A stretch of DNA of 64,000 nucleotides from Acidocella facilis ATCC 35904 (GTDB taxonomy: Bacteria > Pseudomonadota > Alphaproteobacteria > Acetobacterales > Acetobacteraceae). The stretch's first letter is position 1; the number at the start of each line of letters is the position of its first letter. The stretch lies in the NCBI RefSeq assembly GCF_000687875.1, contig NZ_JHYG01000002.1:248001-312000 (forward strand). Reading direction: 5' to 3'. The position numbers and the translations under genes were made by a program. Of this stretch, positions 63,422 to 64,000 are shown one piece after another. Under the pieces are notes generated by a model. That model was given only the letters and a program-made list of their open reading frames with translations, had not been told where the DNA came from and ran no database searches.

Positions 63422-64000
63422 GCGTCCGGCGGCAAAACCGGGGCGCGGGTGCGGATGAAATGCCGCAGCCAGCGTGCCGAGCCCTGGCGCCAGCGCGCAC
63501 TCTGCGCTGCCCCCCACAGCCCGGGGCGCGGCGTGGCATCCGCCGCCCAGTCTTTCACCTGCGCGATAATCTTCTCCGCCCGCGCCGCCCAGGTATAGCC
63601 CAGGCTGTCCGTTGCCGCGCCGGCCGCGAGCCTGGCAGCCAGCGCCTCATCGCCGGTCAGCGCCGAAAGCCCCGCGACCAGCGCCTCCAGATCATCCGGC
63701 TGTACCAGCAGCGCGTTCTGGTCATGCTTCAGCACCTCGGCCACATCCGGCGTATTCCCCGCCAGAATCGGCCGACCGGAGCCGAGATAAAAGAACAGCT
63801 TCAGCGGCAGCACGGTGGAGCCGAACTTCGCCAGCGGCTGGAAGGAAGGCGGGATCAGCAACACATCGGCGGCATGGATGTAATTGCCCAGCGTCGCCTC
63901 GGTCTGCCAGGGCACGATCACCACATTCGGCACGCTCTTCGCCAGCGCCTCCACCGAGCCCTCGCCATAGGAGCCGACGAACAGGAAGGTGAGCTGCGGC
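63418..64000 (-). CDS. Glycosyltransferase, C-terminal part (5' end outside window)
   Basis: The frame is open to the window edge, so only about 193 C-terminal residues are present. The fold is the GT-B donor domain: FLFVGSYGEG, NVVIVPWQTEATLGNYIHAADVLL with normal helical spacing, then PLKLFFYLGSGRPILAGNTPDVAEVL, which matches GT1/GT4-like enzymes. It is overlapped by the flippase start, so both belong to one surface-polysaccharide unit. Confidence 0.82.
   Translation of the reverse strand, partial: PQLTFLFVGSYGEGSVEALAKSVPNVVIVPWQTEATLGNYIHAADVLLIPPSFQPLAKFGSTVLPLKLFFYLGSGRPILAGNTPDVAEVLKHDQNALLVQPDDLEALVAGLSALTGDEALAARLAAGAATDSLGYTWAARAEKIIAQVKDWAADATPRPGLWGAAQSARWRQGSARWLRHFIRTRAPVLPPDA

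Overview
The window looks like a chromosomal segment of an alphaproteobacterium, most likely a member of the Acetobacteraceae (acidophilic Acidocella/Acidiphilium-like relatives are the closest match I can suggest). The reasons are the high-GC coding with strong third-position bias, the PetR/PetP-type regulator pair, phaR beside polyester genes, a Pseudomonas-type 531-residue isocitrate lyase, and sphingolipid genes. This is judged by eye, without a database search. No phage, plasmid, IS or CRISPR array was seen. Most of the window is tightly packed housekeeping DNA with two or three small accessory insertions.

Layout. 0-3 kb: 3' end of ppc, ilvC, a DUF1489 gene and a small secreted protein. 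3.5-7.8 kb: fatty-acid operon fabD-fabG-acpP-fabF-mltG. 8-13.5 kb: secreted ankyrin-like protein, phaR, a PHA-synthase-like gene with a small overlapping partner, thiolase and both subunits of a 3-oxoacid CoA-transferase (C4 polyester/ketone-body metabolism). 13.5-19.6 kb: MFS permease, PAP2 phosphatase, quinone reductase, ogt, CHAP lipoprotein, murJ and an SGNH hydrolase. 19.7-22.2 kb: an H-NOX sensor with a GGDEF-EAL enzyme. 22.3-23.9 kb: trpS and an orphan NuoB/HyfI-like Fe-S protein. 24-24.75 kb: an AT-richer ORF between 29-bp direct repeats. 24.9-27.5 kb: MarR (PetP), response regulator (PetR) and an EnvZ-like kinase. 27.8-35.3 kb: acyltransferase, a candidate amidase/immunity pair, threonine dehydratase-like enzyme, two glycosyltransferases, peroxiredoxin, YqgE and RdgB. 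35.4-37.5 kb: glnB-glnA with a sigma-54-like promoter. 37.6-41.4 kb: aminotransferase, tRNA-His, mobA and aceA.

41.5-60 kb is the most interesting region. Interleaved on both strands are serine palmitoyltransferase, a dedicated ACP, a fatty-acyl-AMP ligase, a GNAT-like ceramide synthase candidate, a CerR-like reductase, a fatty-acid hydroxylase, myo-inositol-phosphate synthase, a CTP:inositol-phosphate cytidylyltransferase-like enzyme, a CDP-alcohol phosphotransferase, a GT32-like DXD glycosyltransferase, a GT4 glycosyltransferase, a PIG-L deacetylase and LptF/LptG. Read together they suggest synthesis of a ceramide, attachment of phosphoinositol from CDP-inositol, and decoration with sugar including possibly a de-N-acetylated glucosamine. 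That would be a bacterial counterpart of eukaryotic inositol-phosphoceramide/GPI chemistry. The enzyme families are seen in the sequence; the combined pathway is inference. 60-62 kb holds a lower-GC gene with a HEPN-like motif. 62-64 kb holds a polysaccharide flippase and a partial glycosyltransferase.

Two dispersed palindromic repeat families recur between genes. One is a 57-bp element (two copies). The other is a hairpin family (six copies) whose core TTTTTCAAAAA is constant while the outer stem sequence changes and pairing is kept.
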